Positions 18,864-29,346 of a stretch of DNA of 64,000 nucleotides are shown piece after piece. Below the pieces are notes generated by a model that was not told the DNA's origin, did not search any database, and saw nothing but the letters and a program-made list of their open reading frames with translations. Numbering within the stretch: the first letter of the stretch is position 1; every line of letters begins with the position of its first letter. The position numbers and the translations under genes are program-made. Source of the stretch: Trogon surrucura (Eukaryota > Chordata > Aves > Trogoniformes > Trogonidae); assembly GCA_020746105.1 (NCBI GenBank), contig JAJGST010000081.1, positions 51,588-115,587 of the forward strand, written 5' to 3'.

Positions 18864-19595
18864 ATGGGGAATTGCTTAAATGCGTATTGCTTGAATATGG
18901 AAAGACTCGGAAGCATCGGACGTGAGCCGATTTGGGAGCTGGAGAGCCGGAGGCAGGAGAATTCCAGGTGTGACCAAAAGGGCACCGGAGACCAGACTTT
19001 GAGCGCCCGATCAAGCCCCTGCCAAGGTAAGACCGCGATGGAAACGGACGCGGCAACTCGCCTCCTTGTTGATATACTCTCTAAGAGAGGAGAAAAAGTG
19101 AAGGAGCGAGATGTATTGGCCCTGATCCAATGGGCTCGGAAGCGGGAGAAAATGAACGACCCGTCATTAATCTTTAGCTCAACGGAATGGTGTGAAGTAG
19201 GAAATCTATTGTGGGACTGTACTTCAGAGGGAGGAAAAGAAGGAAAAGAAGCGAAAGGACTAGGAACTGTTTGGAAAACCGTAATACGCACTCTAGAAAT
19301 CACGCAAGCAGAAAATAAAGTTGCCGCGGCTGCGATCGAAGCGTTGCGGGGAGAGCAGGAAAGGAAAAAGGCAAAGGAAGAAAGCCCCTGCTCGTCCCGA
19401 CTGGCGACATTTTTTCGGCTAGGACAGACACGCCCCATGAAGGGTACAGTGGCCCCGGTGTGCTCCTCTCTGACAGACTTGTTACAGAAGCCGCTTGGAA
19501 CTGAGCGAAACCCGAAGCCGCTGCCGCGGGACTGGAGAGGCGGCCCAGCCGAAAGAGGAGGCACAGGGCGGAGCCGACTGTCGCCCGAAAATTAA
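18864..19595 (+). pseudogene. gag: Class II gag, matrix part
   Basis: The frame starts with ATG (18864) and MGNCLN, a possible N-myristoylation signal. A second in-frame ATG at 19038 begins METDAATRLLVDILSKRGEK, followed by a helical matrix-like region (VLALIQWARKREK, WCEVGNLLWDC). GCCAAG|GTAAGA at about 19021-19032 looks like the major retroviral splice donor used to make env mRNA. The frame closes at 19593-19595. Capsid-coding sequence continues in another register from about 19495, so a frameshift lies between 19495 and 19595. Confidence 0.75.
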
Positions 19596-21090
19596 CCCGT
19601 TGATACCCTTTTCTGATGAGTATTCTGAATCAGAACTGAGTCCTGACAACTCTGTCAGAGGTAATGATCAAGTTATGCAGCGAATGGAGAGGCCTCGGAC
19701 CAAGAAAGAGGAAGATCCGAATGAACCTCTAAAAGAGATCTTGAACAAACTTGCTGAATTATCAATTAGACAGCAAGAAATAGAGGAAACCCTTAAACCA
19801 GTTTCATCGTCGCTTTGGAGGCAACCAGAAACCATATCTAAGGTCCCACGAGAGATTCAACCATTATCCCATATAGTACCACTGGTTGAACCCTCAGCTC
19901 CCCCATTACCATCAGCTCCCGCACTCAAGCCTGACTTTCAAGCTCCAACCATAAAGGATCCTTTGCGACAGCGACGGAGCAGTGTCATCAGAGATGCTAT
20001 CATAGACAGAGATTGGGAAGCAGTCATTTCGATTGCGTGTCCCGTTACTATTAATAATGGACACGGGACCTGGGAACCACATGATTGGAAGATCTTACAG
20101 CAAGCGAAACAGACTGTCACCACACATGGCATCCGATCAGAAGCTGCACGAAGTATTATACAATTCATTTTTACAGCAGACGTATTGTGGCCAAATGACT
20201 GCACTAATATTGCTTCGTTATTATTAAGCCCGTCACAATATTTACTGTGGGAGGGAGAATGGAAAAGATTGGCTCTGGAAGAGGCCAACAAACACCGCGA
20301 AATTAACAATCCTTTATATGGGTTACAAGCAGATATGTTGACTGGTAGCGGAAATTATGCCACCACTGCAACCCAACTGATGTATCCAACAATCACGCAT
20401 CAAGTTTCTCAGACTCTGGCTCATTGAGCGCTGTTATCAGTCCCAGAAAAGAAAAAATCACCCCCGTATGCAACGGTACGACAAGGGACGACCGAGCCAT
20501 TTAGTCAATTTGTTGATCGATTGTCTGCTGCCTTAAAGGATGCTCCCGAGTTAACTGAGCCGCTGCAAGAACACTTGTTCCGTACACTTGCTTTTGAAAA
20601 TTCCAATGCAAGTACTAAAGCCATTTTGGCCACCTTACCGCAGGGCGTGGGAGTGGATGAAATGTTATTACGAGCATCACGAGCAGAACAAAGCAGCCAA
20701 GCTGCAGCCTTTACCGCAGCCATGCAAGGTGCCATTGAAAGGCAAGGACACGTGATCACAGCCGCTTTATCCAGAAGGAAAAACAGCCGGTCTGGTAATC
20801 CAAAGAAAGAAGCAGCCAATGGGCCAGCAGCAGGACCATGCTTTCGCTGCGGAGAATCCGGACACTGGAGAAGAACATGCCAAAAGACTGTATGGTGTCA
20901 CATATGTAACAGTGACGTCCATGCTACCGTGGCACGCAGGAAGTCAGAAAACTACAAGCGCAGCGCGCAGGGGCCGCGCGCCAAGACACAAATCAGTGCC
21001 CAACCTCAACCGAAGCCACAGACGGTTTCCTACAACGAAACAAACCCGCTACCTGGCGAAGCCTCGGCGTGGATGTGGCAACTGCAGTAG
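19495..21090 (+). pseudogene. gag: Class II gag, capsid and nucleocapsid part
   Basis: The frame carries two PSAP motifs (EPSAPPLPSAP), the late-domain type that recruits Tsg101. A capsid N-terminal domain follows (WEAVISIACPVTINNGHGTW). The major homology region is present as QGTTEPFSQFVDRLSAAL. The nucleocapsid has one good zinc knuckle (CFRCGESGHWRRTC) and a second degenerate one (WCHICNSDVHAT). A single in-frame TGA (20425-20427) splits the capsid just before the major homology region. The end overlaps the protease frame by about 20 bases in the -1 register, as expected for ribosomal frameshifting. Confidence 0.82.
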
Positions 21091-21779
21091 AAGTTACACT
21101 GCAAGACAAACAAGTAGCGTTGATTGCGACAACTGCATTTGGCCCATTATTTTCAACTGACTCTTTTGTTGGAGGGCTACTGCTGGGACGGTCATCTACC
21201 AGCAAACAAGGAGTTGTAGTATTACCGGGAGTTATTGATGCAGACTATACAGGTCAAATAAAGATTATGGCTTATGCATTACAACCACCCGTCACCATTC
21301 CAAAAGGAAGCAAGATTGCCCAGATCGTTACCCTTGAAGCAGCCCATCCACATCAGCCACATCCAAAAGAGGGACAAAAGCAAAGAGGAGATGAAGGCTT
21401 TGGGTCATCAGGATTTGACGTCTTCTTGACACTAGACATGAATTCCAGGCCACAAAGAAGAGTCACCCTACAAAGAGGGGAAAGTCAAGTTCAGTTAAAA
21501 CCAATGCTTGACACCGGAGCGGATGTCACCATCATTAATCAAACATACTGGCCACCCACGTGGCCCCTGCAGGCTCCCATGACACAAATTGTGGGAGTGG
21601 GAGGAATGAAAGCTCCTCAATCCAGTAGAGACCCTGTGACTATAGTTTTTGAAGATGGACAACGAATAGTCTTTCGGCCATATGTCATACAGTTACCTTC
21701 AACTCTTCAAGGCCTGATAGGCAGAGACTTGCTGTCTCAACTCGGAATGGTATTAACCACTGATCAGCATTTATCATGA
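21069..21779 (+). CDS. pro: dUTPase-protease of class II provirus
   Basis: The first half is a dUTPase: FGPLFSTDSFVGGLLLGRSS, then VLPGVIDADYTGQIK (the substrate-binding motif) and PKGSKIAQIV. The second half is an aspartic protease with the MLDTGADVTII active site and GLIGRDLLSQLG at the C-terminus. In betaretroviruses the dUTPase keeps dUTP out of viral DNA and the protease matures Gag. The frame is uninterrupted, but the enzyme would depend on frameshifting from a gag that is already broken. The initiator shown is nominal; translation would enter from upstream gag. Confidence 0.88.
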   Translation: MDVATAVEVTLQDKQVALIATTAFGPLFSTDSFVGGLLLGRSSTSKQGVVVLPGVIDADYTGQIKIMAYALQPPVTIPKGSKIAQIVTLEAAHPHQPHPKEGQKQRGDEGFGSSGFDVFLTLDMNSRPQRRVTLQRGESQVQLKPMLDTGADVTIINQTYWPPTWPLQAPMTQIVGVGGMKAPQSSRDPVTIVFEDGQRIVFRPYVIQLPSTLQGLIGRDLLSQLGMVLTTDQHLS

Positions 21780-22677
21780 CGGCCACTGCCGAGCAGCCGC
21801 CCGTACAAAAGATTACCTGGGTGACCGATACACCTGTATGCGTGGAGCAGTGGCCGATGACTAAAGACAGACTGCGAATAGCAGAACAAACAAAAGCGCT
21901 TGAACGAGTAACTGCTAAAGTACAAACAGGATGGAGTGCATGCCGTCTTGAGAATCGCCCCCTGTCATTGCTTATCATCAATACAGATTCCAACCCTCTT
22001 GCTATTGTGCTTCAATGGCAAAAGAAAAAGGGGGAGGAATCCCCTGGAGAGTCAGCAAGAATAATAGAATGGGTATTCTTACCAGTGCAACCTAAATTTC
22101 GCCTAATGAAAAGAACAGAAGCCGTCGCCGCGTTGATCCGAAGGGGCCGTTCTCGAATAATGGAAATAGATGGGTTGGAGCCGGCAGACATTAGTATTCC
22201 CGTTAGAAATGAAGACTTGGAATGGCAACTGCGGCACTCCATCGAAATCCAGGAAGCATTGCTGGGCTACTCTGGTCTGGTTCACAACAAGCATCCTAAG
22301 GGCCCACTGTGGCAAGTAATTGAGCAACACAAATGGCTAGAAAAACCCCTGTGCTCAAAGCAACCAGTGGATGGAAGGACGGTCTTCACAGATGCAGGAC
22401 GGAAGACGAGAAGCGCAGCAGGTGTCTGGCAACAACAGGGAGCGTGGAAGCAACGTACAATCCAGGGTGACGTGGCAGATAGCTTACAAGTACTCGAACT
22501 GTAAGCTGTGTTGGACTTTCCAGTATTGGAGCAAAGAGCCTCTCAATGTGGTTTCTGATTCCTTATATGTTGTTAGGGTTGATGGTAATAACCAGCAGAG
22601 TGAGCTTTCTTTAGCTAAAAACAAGGGGGGAAACCAGCTGCCTTTTGCTTTGTTAGAGGTATGTGATTAAGGACCAA
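21776..22677 (+). pseudogene. pol: Class II pol remnant with the RT core deleted
   Basis: It opens like a class II RT (PVQKITWVTDTPVCVEQWPM) but after about 35 codons jumps straight to the connection region (LIINTDSNPLAIVLQW). The fingers and palm, with the catalytic Asp box, are missing. RNase H begins at VFTDAGRKTRSAAGVW and breaks at a TAA (22502-22504); WSKEPLNVVSDSLYVV continues it in another register. No integrase follows. These are internal deletions, not point decay only. Confidence 0.8.
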
Positions 22678-22697
22678 AATAGGTAGGGAGACTCCCT

Positions 22698-22949
22698 TGC
22701 ATTCTTCCTTCAGCCCTGGCCAAACTATGAGAAGAATTCAACGGAGCAAACAACACCAGATGTTCCTGCATTCAAAGTTAAGTAAGGTTGTTTATTTAAT
22801 AGTATAAATGCTGGACCCTCTTGCAGCGACTTCAGAAACCTCACCTACGGGTGGACGCACTGCGTAGGACTTCCCAATTGTCGGGAGGGTTCTCCAGAAA
22901 CCTCACTGCAGCGGGGGCTCCCCAGCGACTGCGGGTCTGGATGATTTAG
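22698..22949 (-). repeat. LTR fragment nested in the class II provirus
   Basis: It is about 250 bp, clearly related to 29093-29346. On the minus strand it shows a TATA-like TTTATACTATT followed within about 15 bp by AATAAACAACC, the compact TATA/poly(A) layout of an LTR R region. No gene is seen in it. Confidence 0.6.
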
Positions 22950-22977
22950 GGTGATGGGTGTGAGAACTTTGACAGGA

Positions 22978-23115
22978 TGAATTAAGAGTTTAGTTAAGGC
23001 ATTTTTGGTTATTGCAGTTTTAATTGTTATAGGCTTAGTTATGTTTAGTTGTTTGATAAGTATACTCAAGAAAATGATAAGCAAGCTAGCGGATGAAGCC
23101 TGGGTTGTCCAAAAA
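22978..23115 (+). pseudogene. env: env transmembrane tail remnant
   Basis: An open piece encodes a hydrophobic anchor (LVIAVLIVIGLVMFSCLISI) and then a short charged cytoplasmic tail (MISKLADEAWVVQKEKGG). It sits directly before the polypurine tract (AAAAAGAAAAAGGGGGA, 23111-23127) and the 3' LTR, the position of the end of env. The surface subunit and ectodomain are gone. Confidence 0.6.
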
Positions 23116-23129
23116 GAAAAAGGGGGATA

Positions 23130-23530
23130 TGCAGAGGAATTTCTTGTGGAGCAGGGGTGTGGTATCACTTTAAAGGTGTGGACAACCGATCTTAGGCCTA
23201 AACAAAAGCTCTGTCCTTGAAGCTGCCTTGGAACATGGGGAGGAGGAGGTTTTACCTGTTTTGTGAGAGCTTTGCGACATGGTTGGCTGGAGGTGCTGGC
23301 CCCGGGGGGAGAAGGGGGGGCAAGAGCCGCCTGCATAGTTGAATGGCACTACCCAATAAAACGCTGGCGTGTGTAAACCTGTATCTGACCAACTCTGTTA
23401 AGGGACAGGCGTATGGACGCTGCTTAACGGTATAGATTGAGCTGTCCAGAGCAATAAAGGAGAACAACTTGTAGCCATATCGGTGGGATTTGTCGGTGTC
23501 TTGACCGGCACTCCAATGGGACCTTCTTCA
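23130..23530 (+). repeat. 3' LTR of class II provirus
   Basis: TGCAGAGG...CCTTCTTCA, 401 bp, aligned end to end with 18439-18840. AATAAAG at about 23454. Confidence 0.9.
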
Positions 23531-23581
23531 TGCCCTGAAGCCAGAGACTTAACTGAGACTTGCCCTGAAGCCAGAGACTTA
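23531..23581. repeat. 30-bp-period duplication at the provirus edge
   Basis: TGCCCTGAAGCCAGAGACTT occurs at 23531 and again at 23561, immediately after the 3' LTR. It may be a host microduplication or a replication-slippage scar. Confidence 0.85.
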
Positions 23582-24814
23582 CTGCGCTAGGGGCTGTGAA
23601 GATCGCTCCTCCAGGGAGCTCTCGGCATCCTCGCACTCCTCGCTGCCTGCAACATCTCTCTTGCTTCTCAGCTCTGCTCTGCTCTGCCCTGGGTGCCTGC
23701 AGGCAGTGCCCTCAGCCCTGCTGCACTGGGCAGAGGAGCTGCTCCCGGGCAGAGCAGTCTCTCGGCAGCGCTGCCGCTTGCCACCAGCTCCCTCCATCCC
23801 TGGAGGCCGGTCCAGCTCAGCAGCACAGCACCAGCGCAAGGCACCACTTGCTCTGACCTCTCCCACAAGTTCTGAGCTGAGCTCATGATCCTCAGAGACT
23901 GAGAGAAAGTTGAGGAAAGCTCTCCACACGTGAAAGCCGGATTCAAACTCTGAATCAGTGTCCTGACTGTTAAGGGGTCCCACTGAAGGGCACTGCTGAG
24001 AAAGCCTCCGCAGCGCCCAGTTAGAGCAGAAACCTGGATGCAGAGAGGACAGGGCGGGAGAAGAAAAGGAAAGGTCTCGTGATGCTGAGTAAACCTGGAC
24101 GTGTCTCAAGGCCAAGCTCCGGAGAAGGCAGATCCTGTCCCTCCCTGGTTCCTCGGGGCTCTCCCTGGGCACTGGGCTGTGGAGATGTGCAGGGCCAAGG
24201 GCAGGGCTCTGGTCTGACACCTCCGGGGCTCCTGAGTACAGACAAGGAGGCGATGAGGCCCCAGTGCTGAAGGATCGGTTGTCTCCTCACCGGCATCAGT
24301 GGCAGAGACAGCAGCCATGACCGAGTCATGACGAGGCTGATTCTGTCAGGGGGCTTTCAGCTTTTCCACAGCCCTCCCTCATCTCCACCTCAGGCTGTCC
24401 TACGGTGTCGCATCTCCTGTGCCTCTTTCCCTGCAGGCTGCAGTCATCCACCCGGCTGCCCCACCTTGCTGTCACCTTCCCTTACTGGTGTCTCTCTGTC
24501 CTCTCTGCTTGTGCCTTGAAACACAAAGCCTTGGGCACATCCAGACTCCTGATGGGTGATGTGTAGCCCCACATCACTTCCCCTCAATCGATATTTCTTT
24601 CTCAGGCTACTCCTACACTGTCCTGAGTCTCCACAGCACCGAGCCCAGGGCCCTCAGGCTCCACACACTGGCCATGTGCTTGAGACCTCCAAACCTCATC
24701 CTGGGAGATGTCTCAGCACTCTCCCAGCTGTTTGCGAATGAAACCGTAGCAGTCACAGGCCAAGAGAGATGGAGTGAGCCTTTCCCCTGAGGCCTGTGGT
24801 GGCAGAACAAGGGG
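23582..24814. other. Spacer without a supported gene
   Basis: GC-rich sequence with a long minus-strand open frame (23579-24220) of Ser/Arg/Glu-rich, low-information composition. It has no recognised domain and no splice structure that I trust. I do not call a gene. Confidence 0.4.
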
Positions 24815-25062
24815 CAGCGGCTTTATTCTGGAAGAGAAGAGGTTCAGATTGGATAAAAAGAAGAAATATTTTACAATGGGTGTGGGACAATCTGGAATAG
24901 GTTGCCCATAAATGTGGGTATTTCCCAATGCGAGAAAGACGTTGGCAAACCGGAGTGGGTTTAGGCAGGGGCCCTAAAGATGGCCAGGGGCTGGAGCCCT
25001 TGGCCTCTGAGGAGAGGCTGAGGGAGCTGGGCTTGTCCTGCCTGACGAAGGAAAATCTTGGC
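24815..25062 (+). mobile_element. CR1 tail pieces in scrambled order
   Basis: 24830-24900 matches the part of CR1 after ORF2 (GATTGGA-AAAGAAGAAAT, ACAATCTGGAATAGGTTGCC). 24975-25062 (GAGGAGAGGCTGAGGGAGCT) matches a region that normally lies 5' of it. Two separate tails or a small rearrangement are implied. Confidence 0.55.
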
Positions 25063-25747
25063 AGGAACTTGCAGCAGCACGGTACAGTTCCCAGGAAGAC
25101 CAAGTCAGGTTGCTGTCTGTGACACAAGACTCAAGGACAAGAGGGCTGAAGGAAGACAGAGCCAGGGCATTTCCAGTGAGAAACTCATCACACAGGATGA
25201 AAGCCAGACCCTGGGAGCTGTTTCCCATGGAGTGGGTACCAGCACTCTGCCACAAATTGACCAGACCAGTTTGGTTAAAGCACTTCTTCATCTGGTCTGA
25301 CTCTCCATTGAGCAAGAGGTTGGTCAAGACACCTCCCGAGCTCCCCTGCAGCCTGAATGATGCTGTCTTTCCCTTCCCTTCATGTCCTCAATTTAAAGAC
25401 AACTCCCGGGTTCTCCCTGGCCACTGAGGTCGTTCACATCAGGTGCAGGGCTGCTTCACACGTGCCCCCAAACACCCCGACCATGTCAAGAATCCTTCAA
25501 TACTCCTTCAGATGAATGATTTCCCTTGCAGTACAAGTATTTACTGGGAAAAAAAAGACCACCACAAAAGCCGAAAAGCATTCCTCTTCCAAAATATAAA
25601 TATATGGAACACAGCAATCTGCATCTCTGCTAGAAAACTTGAAGCAGTGGCAGAGGTAGCGCGGTGTCCTGCTGAGGGGAAATGAGTTCGGTTTTGACTT
25701 TGAGGCAGCACAAGGAGGACTCGTATTTCAGTGCTGGCGTACAGAGA
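25063..25747. other. Spacer without a supported gene
   Basis: Nothing beyond short chance frames. Confidence 0.4.
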
Positions 25748-26040
25748 TGAATAGAATCATAGAAGAGAATCACAGAATGTGGTATGTTGGAAGGGACCTT
25801 TATGGGTCATCTAGTCCCGCCCCCCTGCACTGAGCAGGGACATCTTTAATTAGGTCAGGTTGCTCAGAGCCCCATCAAGCCTGACCTTGGATGTCTCCAG
25901 GGATGGGTCCTCCACTACCTCTCTGAGCAAACTGCTCCATTGTCTCACCACCATCATTGTAAAAAAAAAACATCTTCCAGTCTAAGCTTTGAGTTTAAAA
26001 CCATCAACCCCTGTCCTGTTACAACAGGTCTTGCTAAAAA
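25748..26040 (-). mobile_element. CR1 3' fragment, first subfamily
   Basis: It begins with AATCATAGAAGAGAATCACAG and TTGGAAGGGACC, the standard 3' UTR of CR1 read from its end. It breaks at about 26040, where a second CR1 3' end starts. Confidence 0.85.
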
Positions 26041-26883
26041 GATTTCAGAATCAGAGTATCTCTGTGGTTCGAAGAGACCTTTAAGATCATCGAGTCCAAC
26101 CATTAATCCAGCACTGCCAGGTCGCCAATAAACCATGTCCCTGGGCACCAGATCAAGACACTGTTTAAATCCCTCCAGGGACAGTGAATTTACCACGGCC
26201 CTGGGCAGCCTGTTCCAAGGCCCAGTGACCCTTTCAGTGAAGAACTTCTTCCCAACTTCCAGCCTGAACCTCTCTTGGCACAACTTGCAGCCCATTCCTC
26301 TCATCCTGTTGCTCAACAATCCCAGTTCTCTCAGCCGCTCCTCACAGGACCCCTGTTCCAGATGCCTCATGAGCCTCGTTGTCCTTTGCTGGACACGCTC
26401 CAGCACCTCAATGTCCCTCTTGTAGCGAGGAGCCCTGAACTGGACACAGGGCTCAAGGTGTGGCCTCACTGAGGCCGAGTACAGGGGCACGATCACCTCC
26501 CTGCTCCCACTGACAACACTGTTCCTGATCCAGGCCAGGATGCCGTTGGCCTTCTTGGCCACCTGGGCACACTGCTGGCTCTTCTTCAGCCAGCTGTCCA
26601 TCAACAGCCCCAGGTCCTCTTCCAACCACACATCCCCAAGTCTGCAGACTTCCATGGGCTTGTTACAACTCAAGCGCAGGACCCGGCACTTGGCCCCGTT
26701 GAAACTTGAACAATTAGCCTTGGCCCATTGATATGGCCGGTCGAGATCCCTCTGCAGAGCCTCCCTATCCTCCAGCAGATCAACACACCTGCCGAACTTG
26801 GTGTCATCTCCAAACTTACCCAGGGTGCCCTCGATGCCTTTGTCCAGATCATTAATAAAGATAATAAAAAGCACAGGCCCCAG
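26041..26883 (-). mobile_element. CR1 fragment with C-terminal RT, second subfamily
   Basis: On the minus strand it encodes [20 protein letters not shown], then KFGDDTKFG (the catalytic box reads FGDD instead of the usual FADD), [20 protein letters not shown] and EPWNRLP-type 3' sequence. It is directly appended to the previous CR1 3' end, so either one inserted at the other's end or both tails were juxtaposed. It is truncated 5' of the RT palm. Confidence 0.88.
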
Positions 26884-26884
26884 T

Positions 26885-27084
26885 ACTGAGGAAGGAAAGC
26901 AGGAGACTGCAGATGCCAGATAGCAGGGGAGCAGACTTTGAGGATTCCTTCCGGGCAGTTTTAGGGGGCACTTCACCACCAGCAGAGCTCAAGAAGAGCT
27001 CTTGTTGAGAAGCACGCACGAACTCCGAGATGGTGGAAAACGGAATTCACTTTATTGCAAGCACGCACACATATTTATACCTAC
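26885..27084 (-). repeat. LTR R-U5-like segment interrupted by a nested solo LTR
   Basis: Minus-strand TATAAATA (about 27072-27079) is followed some 20 bp later by AATAAAG (about 27050-27056), then a CA-ending stretch near 27000. This matches the compact R of some avian retroviral LTRs. The U3 side is cut at 27084 by another LTR and would resume at 27664. Confidence 0.45.
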
Positions 27085-27658
27085 TGTGGTGGTTTGGCCC
27101 TGGCTGGAGGCCAGGAGCTCTCCAAAGCTGCTCTATCACTCCCCTTTTTAGACGGACAGGGGAGAGGTGAGATGTAACAAGAAGCCCGTGGGTAAAGATA
27201 AAAAGCAGTTTAATATAGCAATCACCGCGCGCGGAAGCAAAGCAAAATGGAACAAAGATTATTCTCTACTTCCCATCGGCGGGCGATGTCCGGCCGCTTT
27301 CCCAGGAAGCAGGGCTCCAACACGCGTAACGGTTTCTCCGGAGGACAAACAGCGAATGCCCCCCCACTTCCCTCTGCCTTCTCCCTTTATATCTGAGCTG
27401 ACGTCATATGGTATGGAATACCCCCTTTGGTCAATTTGGGTCAGCTGGCCCGGCTGTATCTCCTCCCAAGATGTTGATCACACCCACCCTACTACTGGGA
27501 GAACATCAAACCACAGCCTTGGTGCTGTGTGGGCACCGCTTAGCAGTAGCCAAAACACTGGGGTGCTATCAACACCCTTCTAGCTACCGCTCCAAGAAAC
27601 ACAGCACGGAGAGAGCTGCTGTGGGAAGATTAACTCCACCTCAGTCTGACCCAGTACA
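27085..27658 (-). mobile_element. Solo LTR with perfect 5-bp target duplication
   Basis: The element is 574 bp. On the minus strand it starts TGTACTGGGTC and ends AAACCACCACA, the same terminal words as the ERVL provirus LTRs. It is flanked by CCTAC at 27080-27084 and 27659-27663. Its U3 carries a full palindromic CRE (TGACGTCA, about 27399-27406) where the provirus LTRs have TGACATCA. It is a recombined solo LTR of a related ERVL family, inserted about 5 bp upstream of the TATA of an older LTR. Confidence 0.9.
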
Positions 27659-27663
27659 CCTAC

Positions 27664-29092
27664 TAGCACAAAGCACTATTTGTGGGTTACAAACAAGAGA
27701 TCAGACTATACAGCCAGGGTTGCTATTAGCTCATGTGCTCCTTCAATCACTCTCTTATCACACAGGGAAAACAGACTTTCCCAGGTCTGTTTGGATCATA
27801 CTCTCCCGTTCACTCCCATGCACATCTTGTGTACAAGAAGCACCTCATCTGTTCATTCTCACGGGCAAGCTCTCAACACGAGCTGTACTTGGCTGGTCAG
27901 GGTCTCTTTTCATAATTAGCAAGAAAGAGTTTTGTACTTGTTTAGAAAAGAGCTCAAGGATGAAAGTCTTAACTCTGCAAGAAATGCTGCCAGCACAGCT
28001 AACTAAAATGTAGGGTATCCACAAGCTCTGATCTTCAAGAAGAGCCTCTCCCAAGCTTGGCAATGGTCTGTGTCCAAACCCGTCTGAACGTTGTGAGTTC
28101 AAGGGCATCATCATGGTTTGTCCTCACTCCCAAGAGAGTTTTAACAATCCCAATATACAACGGAATATTCCAAAGAATATAAGGCTTCTCCTGTAACATC
28201 AGTACCACTATTTTGCCTCTTATAGAGTGTATTTAGTTTCTTCAGTCTTCTTTCACATATTTTCACCACCTGTCCAGGATCCAACGACCGCTGCTGAAGC
28301 CATCTTTTGAGATGCAGACCGTCTACACAAAGGCCCTTTCATGCAGTCTCCCTTTCTTCTGGCTTTGCTCCTTGTTCCTTCACACACGGCTCACCTACAG
28401 CCCTGCTTTGAGCTTCAGGGAGGAAAACTTGCCCTCTCTTTCAGTAGTCCAATTCCCTCTTTAGTCAACTCCTTCACTCTGTTCATATCTACCTTTTGGT
28501 ATCTGACCAGCTGAAACATTTCCCTTGTGCAAAGACCACCTCGTTAGAGGCAGCTTGTAATGAGTGTATAGTTACAGCGTGTGTTTAACTGTTTAAGAAA
28601 GTTTGTCCTGCTTTAGTTTTCTTTTCTTAACAAACAGGAAACACTCTGCTGTGCCTGTGTGCAGCCAGTTCTCTGAGGACAAGAGGTGGCAGATGGTGCA
28701 ATGGAGCTGTGACATCCAGCTGCAGAGGTCAGGGGAGAAGTCTGATGGAAGGACAGTGGTGGAAGTGCCAGGGGGACAATGCCAGGAACGGTGGGGTTGG
28801 GGGGGGTTGAGGAGCAAGGTTGTCCATACAGTGATGGACCTCAAAGGTGCAGCTTCTCCCAATGCTCCAGACCTTCTGAGGAGACACTCTGGAGCATCAT
28901 CACTTGGAGGATGCTGCTAAAATCTCTTCTCTAAAATTAAAAGTTTTAAAATAGCCAGTTTAAAATAAAAAAATCGTTTTTATTACGTGCACTTCCTCCT
29001 TAACTAAAGTATGAAACAGCTCCAACTGGCTTTATAAGTCTTGAAGAAAACTACAAGGAGACAACCAGCTCCATGATGCATTTGGGGCTCCT
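27664..29092. other. Spacer, partly possible LTR U3 of the interrupted element
   Basis: The first few hundred bases may be the U3 of the LTR split at 27084/27659; I see no clear TG end. The rest holds no supported exon or repeat on either strand. Confidence 0.35.
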
Positions 29093-29346
29093 GCATTTGT
29101 GTTCTTCCTTTAGCCCCGGCCAGGCTGTGGGAGGAATCCAGCGGAGCCAACACCACGGCATGTTCCCGCGTTCGAAGTTACGCAAGGTTGGTTATTCAAT
29201 CCTATAAAAGCCAAACCCTCTCGCAGCGACTTCGCAGACCTCCCCTACGAGTGGACACACTGGATAGGACTTGCCCGTTGCCGGGAGGGTTCTCCAGGAT
29301 CCTCGCTGCAACAGGGGCTCCCAGCGGCCGCGGGTCTGGATGATGA
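29093..29346 (-). repeat. LTR fragment, second copy of the 22698-22949 sequence
   Basis: It shares blocks with 22698-22949 (GGGAGGGTTCTCCAG, GCAGCGACTTC, GGGTCTGGATGAT) and the same minus-strand TATA-like CTTTTATAGG. It is less decayed and GC-richer than the first copy. Confidence 0.6.

Larger units (their letters stand above)
18439..23530 (+). mobile_element. Decayed betaretrovirus-like (class II) provirus
   Basis: The order is: 402-bp LTR, Lys3-type PBS, gag with a zinc knuckle, dUTPase-protease, a gutted pol, an env transmembrane tail, polypurine tract and a 401-bp LTR. A dUTPase fused ahead of protease, in a -1 frame to gag, is the class II/betaretrovirus arrangement. The RT palm, most of RNase H, integrase and nearly all of env are missing. 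The LTRs differ at about one site in eight by hand count, so the insertion is old. The left flank is a CR1 cut at GGGAAC and the right flank is unrelated (TGCCCT), so no target duplication is visible. A minus-strand LTR fragment sits at 22698-22949 inside the element. Confidence 0.9.

Noticed and set aside
18707-19564. 285-codon minus-strand ORF
   Set aside because: Antisense shadow of class II gag and LTR; the plus strand has the PBS, matrix and capsid motifs.
23579-24220. 213-codon minus-strand ORF
   Set aside because: Low-information Ser/Arg/Glu-rich sequence, no recognised motif, no splice or poly(A) support.
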